NCBI GenBank assembly: GCA_026745465.1
Contig: JACYXH010000739.1
Location: forward strand, 171,501-235,500
Direction: 5' to 3'
DNA from: Lota lota
Lineage: Eukaryota > Chordata > Actinopteri > Gadiformes > Lotidae
Length of the DNA: 64,000 nucleotides
Shown: piece after piece, positions 49,155 through 62,212 of the stretch
Layout of the letters: the number at the start of each line of letters is the position of its first letter
Position numbering within the stretch: the stretch's first letter is position 1
Translations under genes and position numbers: made by a program
The notes under the pieces: model-generated
What the model was told of the DNA's origin: nothing
Databases searched by the model: none
What the model saw: only the letters and a program-made list of their open reading frames with translations

Positions 49155-49590
49155 TAATTGTAACACTTAAATAACGTTCAGTTTAAGTCATTTAAAAGCC
49201 TTTAGTTAATGATGAACTAATCATTAGCAAAACATTAATTTACAAGCCTTTAGTTAATGATTAACTAACCATTAATAAAACGTGAATATACATTTGTAGA
49301 TGATTAATAAGTGCTATGTTAAAGGGAACCTATTTTACCACCAGGTGTGATGTTGATTAGCCATTACAAGACATATCAAGATCGACCCTATAGTGACACT
49401 ATAAGTGGGAGTGTTCACCCAGATATATGATGAATAGATCAGCCTACCAGTTGGTACAGTCCACTGGATAGGCTGGTAGGATGAGCACTTATCTACAAAT
49501 GTATATTCATGTTTTGTTAATGATAAGTTCATCACTAACGCCTTTATAAATTACTTATTACTGAACGTTATCATAAAGAGTTACCATACA
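49155..49590. mobile_element. Fold-back MITE with long inverted arms
   Basis: The left arm (from GTAACACTTAAATAACGTTC to GATTAATAAGTGCT at about 49315) is the degenerate reverse complement of the right arm (AGCACTTATCTACAAATG at 49486 to CGTTATCATAAAGAGTTACC). The centre is a different repeat. The arm is itself internally repetitive: CCTTTAGTTAATGAT occurs twice. Confidence 0.72.
49338..49462. repeat. Interspersed repeat, copy 2, nested in the fold-back element
   Basis: CACCAGGTGTGATGT, then CCTATAGTGAC and GATGAATAGATCAGCCTA, the same motif order as at 9888-10006. Confidence 0.65.
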
Positions 49591-52097
49591 AGTCGAACAA
49601 ACCCAAACCCTTCAAATATAAAAGGGTAAATAAATAAAATAAACACACTGACACGCTTTCCTAATGGTGTGCAATAAAAAATACACAGCTTTTCTTTTTG
49701 CTGCTTCGACCCCTCTGTCTTTACAGTCAAAGCACTTGGGTTTCACCAACAAGGTCCATTCACACCCCATGCTTCCCCTGGAATACAGCCCAGATGCAGC
49801 GATAGCGATACCTCCTCCATAATGGATCCACGGTTGCACATGGCCCCACTCACTCATCCATAACCGATACACGACCTCACCTCCACCAACAGCTAGCTTC
49901 CCGCTATCGCAAAGCCAGGCCAGAGCAACAGCAACAGGGGTGCCAAGAGATAAGAGTACAGTAGAATGATGGGGTAGAGTTCAAAGTTGTTTATCATCTG
50001 CATGCAAAGGGCAGAGAGTGACGTCAGATCCAGCCTTCAGCAAGCGGTTTTTAGAAAATCAAGGCAAAATATTAGCAATTATCCTCCAAGCCGGCTCCGT
50101 TGGTCGCCTTTGGTATATCGAACATGAGTGTACCCTGATGAGTGCATTTGGAAAGCTTTGTAGATGCACTTCATTATCCTGGGGTGATTATGACCACTCT
50201 CTTGTAATGTGTTCCCGCGAGATGTGATGGCTTAATAACTCAAGAAAGTTAACACACACTCACAAACAATACATCAAGTGTATTCATTTCTCTATTTCAT
50301 TCCACCTTGTGTTACATCTTTATTTTTTAAGTTATGCAAGTCATGTAAGATAAGTGGACTAAAATGATAGAGCACGTGTGCTTTTGCAAAGCACTCTGCA
50401 GTCACATTAAAACCTCCTTGAACGCGCTCACATACACACTGGTACTCTGACCGGCAGCCAATAGCTCAGTTCTGGCCAGTGTTTTTTCCTCTTGGCTCTT
50501 ACTGAACACAGGAAAAACAGAAGTTAAGCCTTATCTTCTCACTCCCATCACTTTAATCACCCTCTGTAATTAGCTCTGCTCTCCCCCTAAATGTGCTTTA
50601 CCTATTAATCCATTACTCACTCAATGTGTACAACAAAGACGCTTTAACACTTAGATTTGCAGAGTGTAATTTATAGCGCTCTTTGTTGAAATTATATGTC
50701 TCTTATCTAAATGTTTAGTTATAATATTTCTACTAACCTTGTGGTCTGATTAGTATAGCTACACTGCACTCTGTACAGAGGTGCACCAATTTTAATTGTA
50801 TGCTTTTGTTGTTGAAATCTTGGACAAAATTGGCTAAATCGGCTGGTTGAATTTCTAAGTGAACAACTTAGTCAACTTAAGTGGGACCATCACCAATGAC
50901 CATGACCACCATTTAGTAAATGGATAGGCTGTTAATTGTTAATTAATCTAAACAGGTGATCGCGATCAAGACTCATTAAAACAAGAGTCAAGTAAAGCTT
51001 CACAGAGAACTACTTGACATGAATAGTCCAAGGATGCCACCGACACATATTCTGTTCTGATCGACCTGCAATAATATCCCACTTCAATTTGATGTCTGTG
51101 ACAAAGCAACCTCATCCTTGTCTATTTTAACATTGACATTACGTTCAGTAAGTTATCAAAAAACACACATAGACATGCATCTGTTTTGACTTGCGTACTC
51201 CTATATCCGTGCACACTTTAAGACTTAGACTATATTTATATTTAGACTATTGTCATATGTGTTTCTGTTCAATATTAAATTCATGCACCTTAGCCAAGTC
51301 AACGTCCTGTATGTCTCATAGTGTGCATAATAAAGTATTTTAGTTCAAAATTTCACAGGTTCTGATGCAGGCACGAACGTGTGTCTGAACCTTAGGTTAA
51401 CGCATATTTTTTATATATTTGTAACATATTTAAAGACAAATATGCTAGGCATATATTCTTTCTTTAAATTATTTTTTATGAAGGCCTGCCCATGGCCCTT
51501 TTCATTAAGAACGTTTGACAATGAATAATAATTTAGCTAGGAGTAAAATGCCCTGGCTTCCGTCAGTCAGTTTATGTCACATGATGACTTCATCTGCCTT
51601 AACAGAATTGCAGCTGTAACCCCGGGACGCTGCAGACATGCTCAGCAATGTTTAGACTGTGACTTTCATTTGTGTTTAGATAAAACGTGATGAATTAATC
51701 AAATTAGTATAAGCAGTTTAAGATGTCGCCTTCTCTGGAACGCCCCAGCCTACCCCCGAGATCCTAATAAGGCTGGGAACTTCATACTGCAGCTTAGCAC
51801 TACGCAACAGTCTGTCTTTCCCCCTGCAACAGGTAGTCACAGTGAGGTGACATCTCATTCACTGAGACAACCTCCAACATGGCAGTTTTTAGCCAGAGTT
51901 TAAAATGCCATTTAATTGAGATCCTGAGTAGCTTTCTCAGCAATGACCTGGTCAAACAATGGTCTGTCTCTCGTTGAGGCTACTATAAAGCTTGCCTTAG
52001 AAGCACACGCCTTGAACGACAACTAAATAACGGTAGAGTCCTTTACTTTCACTATCGATATGCAGTCGCTTTTTTATTTTTTTACTGGGCTTTCTAG
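49591..52097. other. Intergenic stretch, nothing recognised
   Basis: An open frame at 49612-49872 (-) has no motif I recognise. The rest is AT-rich single-copy-looking sequence. Confidence 0.4.
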
Positions 52098-52259
52098 CTT
52101 TCATCCAAAGTGTCTTGACAGTGAATTCAGATACAGGTAAATTACATGAATCTGAGCAGGAAACGGGGTGAGACACAGGTGCACTGCGGACACGGGCGAT
52201 CGAACCCAGTACCTTTCAGCTGGGAGTCGATCGCCCTGACCACTAGAGCGTCCTGCCCC
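52098..52259 (-). mobile_element. tRNA-derived SINE
   Basis: In reverse: GGGGCAGGACGCTCTAGTGG, GACTCCCAGCTGAAAGGTAC, box B GGTTCGATCGCC, and an ATCCAAAG tail in forward orientation. The head is among the best preserved in the window. Confidence 0.87.
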
Positions 52260-53397
52260 GCCTCAGCTACCGACAGACTTCCTACGACGACGGCGGCGGC
52301 GGCGGATGGCGTGCGTTTGCCGCTTTTTAACTGGGAGCACCTGGCCCTGTAGAGGTCTCTGCACGGCCCTGTTCAGACGCGCCAAAGAGGGAGTTAGAAA
52401 AGGGTTTGCTTGGGTCTTGTTAACTATTATTATTATTGAACTATTTTTAAGCGGGTGTCAGGGTTTGGTAGCGTCAAAACGCATACATTAATAAAAAACA
52501 AAACAATGTCCTTTGATTGTTTCCGACACTCAAGAAAAATGTTCCACAGCCTATTACACCACGCCACACCGCATACGAGCAACGTGCCTCGGAACACAAT
52601 ACACCTCTGAATGTTTCTGTGTAGGTCTAATTGCCACGTCAGCATCGCCGGGAGGTTGGTCCTTAACCTATTATGAAATACAGGTTCTATATCCATCTGC
52701 TCCTCTGGTGAAAATTACCCTTAGGCTACGACATGGGAGCCCCATCGCTCTATAGTTATTAAAAATGCCATTTGACTTTACGTGAGCCAAAACAACCAAA
52801 CGCCGCCCATCGCCACCTGAATATCAAATAAATACATTTGAATTTGTTATGCAATGGTTAGGAATGAATTTATAATTTTTTTTGAGCTTTGAGCTGAAGT
52901 GCAACACTGAAATTTACAGCGTACTGTGATTATATCTCTTTAGCAGTTATTAACATACAAAGTGCGTTCTACATTCACTTCCTTTTTTTCCATCTTTCAT
53001 ATTAGCTGTGACACCGAGTTTGAGCTTATAATTAATCGGCATTCCTTTGGAACTTGGCGCTGTAAAAATGAGAGACGCAACATTCAGTTGCTCTTATTTC
53101 TGGCTGTGGTTCGCATCTGAACTCAACTGAATAGTGTCAAATCAATTCCTTTTCAAAAGGTTAAATTTTTTGTGTTGTCGGTTTCAATGTTTTGCACTGT
53201 ATCTACTAGTTTTAATAAGCAAACATGGGGTAAAATGTATTTCAATAATTTAAATGTTAATTCAAATTGTATACATGTTTAGTCTAGTCTCGATGTAACC
53301 CCAGGAACTCTGTTGGTCTAAGAGTTTTTCCATAGGTCACATGGATCGGGCTGCACAACCGTCAGAACCTCTCGGTACAACCCTGTCTGTTTAACAG
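52260..53397. other. Intergenic stretch, nothing recognised
   Basis: A short CGG run near 52291; otherwise no gene or repeat identified. Confidence 0.4.
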
Positions 53398-53602
53398 CAG
53401 TGGTTCCCAACCTCTTTCATGCTACAGATTGGACCTCTGGTTGTCAGATGTTCACAGACTGGTTTTATGAGAACGAGAAGGCTGGCCTGATTACCGGCGT
53501 TAATGACATCTTGCCATTACTAAACACATACCATTGCACTGACCAATTCCTCGAGTAGCTGTAGTCTGATCCACAGACTACTATCAGTGGTTGAGAACAG
53601 CT
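53398..53602. mobile_element. Possible small hAT-type remnant
   Basis: Left end CAGTGGTTCCCAACC and right end, in reverse, AGCTGTTCTCAACC are similar inverted ends of hAT style. No convincing 8-bp target duplication. Confidence 0.45.
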
Positions 53603-54109
53603 ATTCAGGAACAAAGAACCAGGATTATCCTCCACTCCACGGTCAGGGGAAAGAAATCAAAACTGGCACAACTTGTGATTGAAGACAACTTAAATCCCTC
53701 ACGCTCTACTAGGTCATTCCAAAAGAACCCATGGCCGCCTCTTTCTGGAGGGCAGCCACCACCAACGCTTCCAATAAAAGCAGCAGTAGCAGAAGAAGAA
53801 AAATAACAGGGGAGGATAAAGGGTTGAATTAAAAAGCCATTCAGTCAGGCCCCACGATTGCATCCTTCCTCTTCATCAGGCCACTGATGTGATGAGTGAC
53901 CCCGTGGTTGTCACCCACGCCCTGTACACCATCGATCTGCTCCCTACCGCCTGGGTATGGTGGGGTGGGGGTTGGAGTTGGGAGCTGCCTGGCTTCCAGC
54001 GGCCTGCTTTTATTACATCCACAGTCCTTAAAGGAGGCCCCTTTAATGAGCGATGAGGACAATACAGCCTTGACACATACAAGCTGTGACAAACATACCC
54101 ACACATTTA

Positions 54110-54325
54110 ACACGCAGACAGGCAGGCATGCATAGGCGCTTACACATACAAGGACGCGCGTGGATATAAGCAGGCCATACGCAGGCTAGGACGCGGTGAC
54201 TTGCACACAAACGCACTATGCTCACACATAGACACAGGCAGGCACCCATACAAACATGCACATACCAAGAACTTGTCAGCATACACACACATGCATACAC
54301 AATGAATTTCGGACAAACACATGCT

Positions 54326-54363
<38 letters not shown>

Positions 54364-54430
54364 CAGGCATCAACACACATACATGTGCACGTAAGCAAGT
54401 ACTTGTATGCAGGCAGGCACACACGGTAAT
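54110..54430. repeat. CA-rich degenerate repeat
   Basis: GCAGGCA and ACACACA words throughout, with a pure (CA)n at about 54331-54361. Confidence 0.85.
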
Positions 54431-55049
54431 ATTATTCCTTCTGAACACGTTCAATGCACACACTAATTCACTTGCACACATGCTAGGAAGCATTGATTAG
54501 CAGGGACAATTTCTCATATGTGGGCAGCAGGAGATGGGGGTGGTGGGGGGGTTAATCCTCTGTTGTCACTGGGTAATGAAGCTGTACCACAGATCCAGAC
54601 AGGAAAGGCTAACTGGGCATCTCTGGAGTAAAGGGGGGTCGGTGGTCCGCGATCATGTCAATCCAGGCTGCCATTGTAGAAAGACCCCGGAAAAATGTGC
54701 CCTTGATTCAGGAATCAAAAAATAATTCACCCGACGTTAACTATATGTTGAACATGATTAATGCTGCTTTAGCTTTAAAAAGGGTTGCATAATACATCAT
54801 TTGACAGTTTAATTTCTTACATTGTATTAATTGTGGTTAGGCATGTTGCATTATCTAAAACTAGTAGTATGTTTCTAATTTAGTATAAAAAATGGCCCCT
54901 TTTACCCCCAAAGGCTTATAGCCTCTCAATTCTAATACAGTCGTATCTCTAAGTAAGTAAAGAACCTGGTTTGCCACTCACGGTAACTTAACGCTGAATG
55001 CTGCCTGTTGCCAATTGAATCTGTGCTGAGTGATAAACATTAAAAACGC

Positions 55050-55490
55050 TTCATTTCCGATTGCTAATTGACGGAACGCGGCCTTAGCTATCAGGTTAGT
55101 TTAGCTAATGAGGATAATTGTCTTTGAACGTAGCTCTACATATCAGATTATCACTAAATATGGAATGATAATGGCTAAAAAGGCGGATTGCCTCTGAATG
55201 TAGCCTTATCTATCATGTGAGAGGTAATGTGGCACATTTTCTCTGAACGTAGCCTTACCTATCAGTGCTAAATATGCTATTAGCATGGCCAATAAGGCAG
55301 TTTTCCTCTAAATGCAGCCTTACTATCAGGTGACAGCTAATATGGCTACCTTTCTCTGAATGAAGCCTTACCTATGAGGTTTGAGCTTAATGTGGTATTA
55401 ATGGATAATAAGTCAGTTTGCCTTTGAATGTAGCCTTACCTATTGGGTTAGTGAATGTAGGCTTACTTATCAGGGCTAAATATATTATTG
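55050..55490. repeat. Degenerate minisatellite, period about 50-70 bp
   Basis: The motif CTCTGAATGTAGCCTTACCT followed by ATCAGG recurs about eight times (near 55080, 55125, 55193, 55242, 55306, 55354, 55421 and 55452), separated by GCTAAT/ATGGCTA-rich spacers. Confidence 0.85.
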
Positions 55491-56087
55491 GCAGCAGTAG
55501 GACAGCAGAAAGTACAGGACATTTATCAATTGATGTACTTCCTAACATATAAACATATATGTAAACATTGTAAACACGGATCAGGTAGCAATTATTAACA
55601 GTCTATGCTACATGATTGACCATTATACGTAGATGATACGTTTTATTGAAAGCACAGCAGGTATAATAAAAACACGGGTCAAGCTGCTTGGAACAATTCC
55701 CGCTAGCAGCAGTGTTTGAAAACATCATCATTACAAGATAATCAAGTGTCACACGGAGGTTATTAAAACAGCTAGCGGGTGTGTGCTGTTGTGATTGGCC
55801 AATTAGGGCCTGTCTGAATAATTAATTAGCTTGGTTCTCCTTTTAAAGTCTACTTTGTTCCCGTGTTGCAGATAAGCACACGCGTGCAACCGTATGCGCC
55901 CGTCTGTCCGCATCGGTGCGCCAGCTTGCGGTCTGAAATCCGTCGACGATGACCGATTTGTTTTGACGTGGCACCTGTCAACTCTGATTTATCCATCCCA
56001 GGGAACGGTCTCAACGCAGCGCGTTTCACAAGCTGCGAGGAAATGAAGAGGTGAGCAGAGAGGGGCCGGATGTGGACGTGTATTTTG

Positions 56088-56611
56088 TAGGGATGCAGTC
56101 AACCAAACAAAGTCTTGGTCGACTGAAATTCGACCAATCGAGTTGATGGGGAAAACATATTCATATATAATATATCATATTTTAGATCAAGTGAATCGGC
56201 CACAGTGCATTCTACTCTACCTGCTAGCCTAAATATCACGCAAGTGCTGTTTGGAGATGGTCAGTGGGTTTCACATCTTTTAAAGGTTTTGTTCTGTGTT
56301 TAATATAATGGGCCCCAATGGATGGTAAGGTTCCTGCTAAGGTGCCAATTCTGATGTGTTCACACTCAAAGCCTATTTAGCATTAAACAAGAAAGTTGAC
56401 GGAGAATCGCAGACACCATGAAAAATATATAACTTATGCCTTTACATTTACACTACATTTACACACAGCTTTGAAAATCCTGCCCCCGAAAATAATTGAT
56501 TAAGAAGCGTTTCTTTCCTTGTCAAGGAAAGCTATTGTCCGACCAATGACAATTTGGTTGAACACGTGCATACCAACCAATTGACCAACCGACCAGAACC
56601 TGACAGCCCTA
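56088..56611. mobile_element. Non-autonomous hAT element, 524 bp
   Basis: Left end TAGGGATGCAGTCAACC; right end in reverse TAGGGCTGTCAGG. Subterminal GGTCGAC/GGTCGG and CAACCAA words face each other. Flanked by GTATTTTG (56080-56087) and GTAATTTG (56612-56619), 7 of 8 identical. No coding capacity. Confidence 0.75.
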
Positions 56612-56822
56612 GTAATTTGATGGTTCATACAGATTGTGTGTCAGAGATTAGCTAAAAGCTGTAGACACGTACACATACTCCACACCTCCTTGCACGCATG
56701 CATGTACGCTCACATACAAACGCACGTCAGTCAGTCACTCAGTCAATCAGTCACTCAGTCACTCACTCACATACACACTGGCCCCACTCAACTGGCCACC
56801 ATTACATGGTTTGGGGGGTACC

Positions 56823-56966
<144 letters not shown>

Positions 56967-57057
56967 AAATTATTTATTTTGTGTATAACGAAACAAATTA
57001 CCTTGCATCCACATTATGAATGGTCGCTAATGGGACCATTTTGGTTGCAGTTTTGAT

Positions 57058-57160
57058 CCCTGCATATTGCTAGAGGATTTCTACAGGTTTGCTGCAGACA
57101 ATGGGGTTCAAACCTCCAAACGTTTCAGCTGACACCCTAATCGCTCCACTGTCCCGCCCC
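57058..57160 (-). mobile_element. tRNA-derived SINE 5' half
   Basis: CAATGGGGTTCAAACCTCCA (box B in reverse) and CACTGTCCCGCCCC (head end). Confidence 0.75.
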
Positions 57161-57809
57161 CAATCCCTTCCCCTCCCCAATGTTCATCAGAGTGAGTCCT
57201 TGCTTCCGACCCCTGGAATGGTCTTTTTTTTTTCTCCCCCGCATTCATCTGCAAAGCATCCTCCCACCTCTGTAACAACTTTCCAATTAAAAAATGGCAC
57301 GCACAATTAGAGCTAAAAAATTCATGATCCAATAAAGCTACGGCGTCAGGCCTGATATTATCTCCCGCTAAAGCAAAAGGTCAAAGGACACATATATTAC
57401 GGAGGAATGATTAGTGCGATGAGTACAGGGCAGGGTTTTTAATACAGTCGACCATGGCGGTGCATTAATAACCCAACGTTATTTATAAAGAATCGTATTC
57501 ACAGGGAAAAGTAAGGAAGTGTTCTTAAGTACATATACTGTGGAAGAAGTACTGTAGCTCTTAATTGTTTGTTGATAAATACACTGTTGCCATTGTCAAT
57601 TATCTCTTTGTCAGTATATCTTAACAAATGTCCTGCCTGGGATTAACAAAGTACATTTGATCTTATCTTATAACTAACAAAGACCTAAGTCTATGAGGGT
57701 GGCCCGTGTTAGTATGTTTCTAAGGATCGTCGTGAATGAACAATCCATGCTCAAGCACATGTTCTGTTCCTAGTTTGTGTTTACTTGATTCTTCATTCTG
57801 TAGTGCAGT

Positions 57810-57913
57810 AAGGGTCCAAATGTTCTCTAATATCTAACCCTGCATTGTTTTACCTGCCAAATGGTCAAATCTGTCCGCCATTGGCTCGTGGCAGGTGTTC
57901 ATTTTGGACCCTG
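57810..57913. mobile_element. hAT-type MITE, second copy of the 24469 family
   Basis: Left AGGGTCCAAATG and right TTCATTTTGGACCCTG match the 24469-24615 element, as does the subterminal TCCGCCA...CAGG. Flanks GTGCAGTA and ATGCAGTT share six central bases. The interior is about 43 bp shorter. Confidence 0.7.
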
Positions 57914-58820
57914 ATGCAGTTTTCTTTTTCTTTTAGGGTTTGGACCCTGCATCGACACACTTTGCAATGAGCTCCCTCTTTTCTTTCTCTCTTTAACCTT
58001 TGTAGTTTAAATTTAGAGAACTATGAACTGCACATTGTTTGTGTTTTATAACTTTTCCGATGGCCTTACAGATCTACTCAATGATAGATTGTCAGGCAGA
58101 AACTTTTCCAAATTTTGCTCTTTCTGTGAATGCATACCACACACCTTCGACAATGCCACAATAAATACCCTGACAGAAAAAGAAAAATATAGACTTTTTG
58201 TTGAATTTGAGATGGTATGTCAGATTGTTTGGTTAACTAACCAAAGGAGAACAAAAATATATATTTTCCACGGCGTTCAGAGATAGTAAATCCCCATATA
58301 ACGATGTTTTCCACCATGGAGCGGAAACTATTCATCTTGAATAGATATAGTGCTCTGGAAATGGCTTCAGGTATGTGATCTCCCAGGAAATTTTGTTATT
58401 TCTGAGGATTTATTTCACCGTAGCTTAGAGGCTTGGCCTGCACACAACTTCCATATTGTTTCATACAATGGTAGAACAACAAAGAAGATTGTATAGCAAA
58501 TTGTCTTTCTATTGTTGCTAAAAATGATTGCAGTGCTTCTTGTAAAATAATGACCGGTGACGTCTTACGATCGGATCTATTTTCTGATGTCTGATTGTGT
58601 TTGTACGGACTACTAGTTTTACAAGACTACATTTACATCTGCTGCAGCATGGGAGCACAACCAGTACTTAAGACAGGTGTTGTTAGAGCTTTATTGGTGA
58701 ATATTTACAGGATGTGCACAAAATGCCTTTGTCTTTAAGTTGGGAAATAACATTAAAACGATGTGTTTGTATTAGTGATAGCTCTTTGCCATTTGCCATG
58801 GACAACCAATGCAACACAAA

Positions 58821-58866
58821 TGTCATACGGTGACCTTTGACCGTATGACATTTGACCTTATGACCT
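58821..58866. promoter_or_regulatory. Inverted repeat with nuclear-receptor-like half-sites
   Basis: TGTCATACGGT (58821-58831) and ACCGTATGACA (58840-58850) are perfect 11-bp inverted repeats. TGACCTTTGACC at 58831-58842 is a DR1-type pair, and TGACCTTATGACCT at 58853-58866 is a perfect DR2 pair. Function is inferred only. Confidence 0.35.
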
Positions 58867-60082
58867 TACACCAGTGCAATGTACACACATTGAATGAATT
58901 CATGGATCAATCCATTAATCTACTGTGGCTGTTTGGATGATGATTGTAGGAAAAAAACAAGAATGCCCACGAATCACATATCTTAGCACACATGTAGCAA
59001 ATATATGATCATATATATATATACCGTCTTCTGACATGCCAATAGGAATATGTTATATGTTATCGGTGTTAGGAAATGAGGCTTACTTTTCTCTCTGACA
59101 AATGCATAATCACTATAAAGTGAAGCAAAGCCAGGCTATTTCAAGCAGAATAATTATTTCCTAGAGTTTATAAACCGATTAGATGCAGCAACAAGCTGCT
59201 TCATTAACCACTGATCAAGACATTCAATGGATAAGTTGATTCAAAGAAAAAAAAAATCCTCTGTCCAAATCCCCCCATGTTGTAAAATTAACTATTAAAA
59301 TGTATATTAATGTCATTACTGTAATGCTGTATGTAATTACTGTTGCCGTATTTCCACGCTTTAAAATTATTTACATACCCTTGAGTCGTTTGGGGTAATA
59401 ATGTCAAAATAATAAAATAGGAGAATAGTGGGATCTTGCATGCGGTAGATTCAATGACTTGCAGTGTACATGTATTCCATAAGCTTGGTTTTGGCCCTTT
59501 TATCTTCTGTCTGAAAAATAGTACTCCTACCATCAAAGTTAGGTGGTCATTTTACCCCAACACACTGAAATACATTCCAAATATTATTTTTTAAATATAT
59601 AAACATGGCCCTAGTCTCTCGGTGACAGGGAGCAGGACGGCCATTTTGCCACCAACATGGCCGCCTCTCAAACACACTGCCACACTCAACCATGTGTGTT
59701 GAAGTCTGGGCATGTCGAACAGGCACTCAGTCCAGCTCATTTACATTTTTGTCTGTATCTGGTTGAATTCAGACAGCGCCAAGCTTGTAGGGCCAGAAAC
59801 AATCGAAGCGGGGTGAAGCCCATTCGTATGGTTTGATCTCCCAGACAGCGTCTTTAGCTTGTCTATCTACTAGGAAGGGTAGGAAACCTATGCTTGATCC
59901 ATTGGTTGAGCTTAAACCTTACATATACTGATTTTAATAATGTATCTAGCCATGTAATTCGATTTCTTACCGTTTCTCCTTTCCATGATTACTGGACCCA
60001 CATTGTCAAACCAATTGTAATATCTGTAAACACAGTAGGTAAACACACTTGTAGCACTTTTTAGTGAATTAAGATGCATGTT

Positions 60083-60176
60083 GTGAGCAGGGAGTGGTTA
60101 AATCTCTTGGTCAAATGCCTACAGTAGATTGGCATAAGAGGGAGTCAACACCCTAACCACTAGGCTATCCTTCCCA
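60083..60176 (-). mobile_element. tRNA-derived SINE fragment
   Basis: GAGTCAACACCCTAACCACT and AGGCTATCCTTCCC are the head in reverse; GGTCAAATGCCTACAGTAGA is the body. Box B is deleted. A (CA)n array starts 40 bp further on. Confidence 0.72.
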
Positions 60177-60215
60177 TAATGGTCCCTAATTCTATGATCA
60201 CCTGCCCACTGCGGA

Positions 60216-60356
<141 letters not shown>

Positions 60357-61837
60357 ACACAGATGCTGCAAAGCATGGCCACCCAGAAAGCGATGTTGTT
60401 GTTTGCTCACTGGCTGTAGGCACTGGATGCTTGGAGCTATGTTCCATCTCCCAGCATGGTCGATGTGCAGTAACTACACGTCTTGTCTGAGGAAAGAACA
60501 GAAAAACTGCTCGCACTCACAGAGTATGATACCCGAGGAACACACTGCCTAGGGCCCGGGGCTTCGTAATTTCTTTTCAACAAGGGCTAACCCTACCAGC
60601 AAAGATGACTTTCAAAGCCATTTCTCTTCCCTGTAGAAGGCTTGTTTCTTTTTCTTTTCAATTCTTCTTCCTCAAGACATTGGAAGAAGAACATTTTCTT
60701 TCAAAAACACCCAAATCCCACGATGTTTTTGAAAAAGGTAAACTTGAATAAGTTGATTCTGACGTCAAAGAAGCTTGCTGTCTTTCTGGCAGTTGCTTGG
60801 ATGAAGCAATACAGCAGAACATGGCAGAATGGAGTTTGCAATCGTCCTCTTTACCGACATAATGGAGAAATTGGTGCTTATTCTGAGCTACCTTTCTTGG
60901 TGAGATTTTGTGACTCCTGGCGTTCTCTTCATATATATGTATATATATATATATATATAATGTTATTCTTTTTTGTTTTTTTTTACTCCTTTAGAATTCT
61001 TCACTAGCAATTTACAAGGAAGCAACTAGCTGGCAGGATTTGAGTCGTACAGTAGTTAGACACATGGCTAACAATGACGTGTGAAATGGGAAACCGTGTG
61101 ACATGAAAAAAAGCCGCTGCCAGATCCTGCAGTTTGCGAGGGGAATGAAGAACAAAACAACGTCATCCATTTACTCTTAAAACTTTGGGCTGTGACTGTT
61201 GATCCAATCCTAAATGACCTTGTAATCACTGGGGTGAGTGGAGATTAAGGTGCCGACTCGAAGGTACTTAGACCTTTCCTCTACAATCTTTCCTCTCATC
61301 TGACTGAATCCAAGATGTCCCCTCTAAATAAGTTCCAGTTCTACCACCTTATTTAGTTTTCCTTCAGCTATGCAGCTTTGAATACCTGCACCCACCCTCA
61401 TACACACACACACAAATATACACCCACAGACACACATTATGATATTTTGCACTTCAACCAGTAGGACAATTTACCATTCATGACTTATTCATTGCTTAAA
61501 CAAACTTAATTTGAGCATGCAGCCCTGCCGAATAGGTCCCCCGCCACCGAATGCGGTACTCTTAATTGGTATTCTTGGCTCCCGGGTGTCACTTGGGCAG
61601 AGTCAATTAGCCTATCGTCTGTATGCAGGACCCCTCTAAAGTGTGGCGGTACATGAGAGGAGCATCAGAGATCCAAGTACACAAGGTCAGCGCAAAATGG
61701 GCTGGTGGTTCTGTCGGCTGACTTTATTCATAACACTTCTCCTTCCTTCTCTCTCCTTTCTTCACCTTTTTGTTATCTTTGTCTCCCCCCAACTCTGTCC
61801 ACCACCGAACACAAGTAGTAGTATTTTGTCACTTCGG

Positions 61838-62057
61838 AGACCCTTTCATCCAATGACTTGCAGTGAATACATGTCATCACTGAACCGGCGTTATGCATCT
61901 GCAGGTACTGCGTGGATAACTGCGGAGATTGAACCCAGTACCCAGTTCTCCTTACTATTTAGTCATTTCAGGTGACATTTATACAAACATTTATCCCAAA
62001 GTCAAGAAACTTTTGGCTGTGAGTCTGAACATCCTAACCACCTCACTGGCCTGCCCC
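61838..62057 (-). mobile_element. tRNA-derived SINE, duplicated or nested
   Basis: CCTTTCATCCAATGACTTGC (tail), GAGATTGAACCCAGTACC (box B), then a second tail-like CATTTATCCCAAAGTC followed by TTTTGGCTGTGAGTCTGAAC and CCTAACCACCTCACTGGCCT. Probably one copy inserted into another. Confidence 0.7.
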
Positions 62058-62149
62058 TTCCTCCTTACTTCCTTTCTTTCTCTCTCTTGTCTCTTCCCTG
62101 ATTGTCTCCACCACCAAACACAGTAGTACTATTTACTATATACTGTACG

Positions 62150-62212
62150 TACTATTTAATCATTCAGCTAGGCTTTTATCCAAGGTGACTCACAGTGAAT
62201 TTGGCTATATCT
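62150..62212 (-). mobile_element. SINE 3' tail fragment
   Basis: TAATCATTCAGCTAGGCTTT, then TATCCAAGGTGACTCACAGT, is the SINE tail in reverse. Another fragment of the same family lies about 90 bp upstream. Confidence 0.65.

Noticed and set aside
49612..49872. 86-residue open frame (-) with MGCEWTLLVKPKCF
   Set aside because: Looks protein-like but I cannot tie it to any family; it may be a repeat-derived frame, so it is not called as a gene.
55050..55490. CRISPR array
   Set aside because: Spaced repeats here are degenerate, the spacers are of unequal length and share words, and the DNA is vertebrate.
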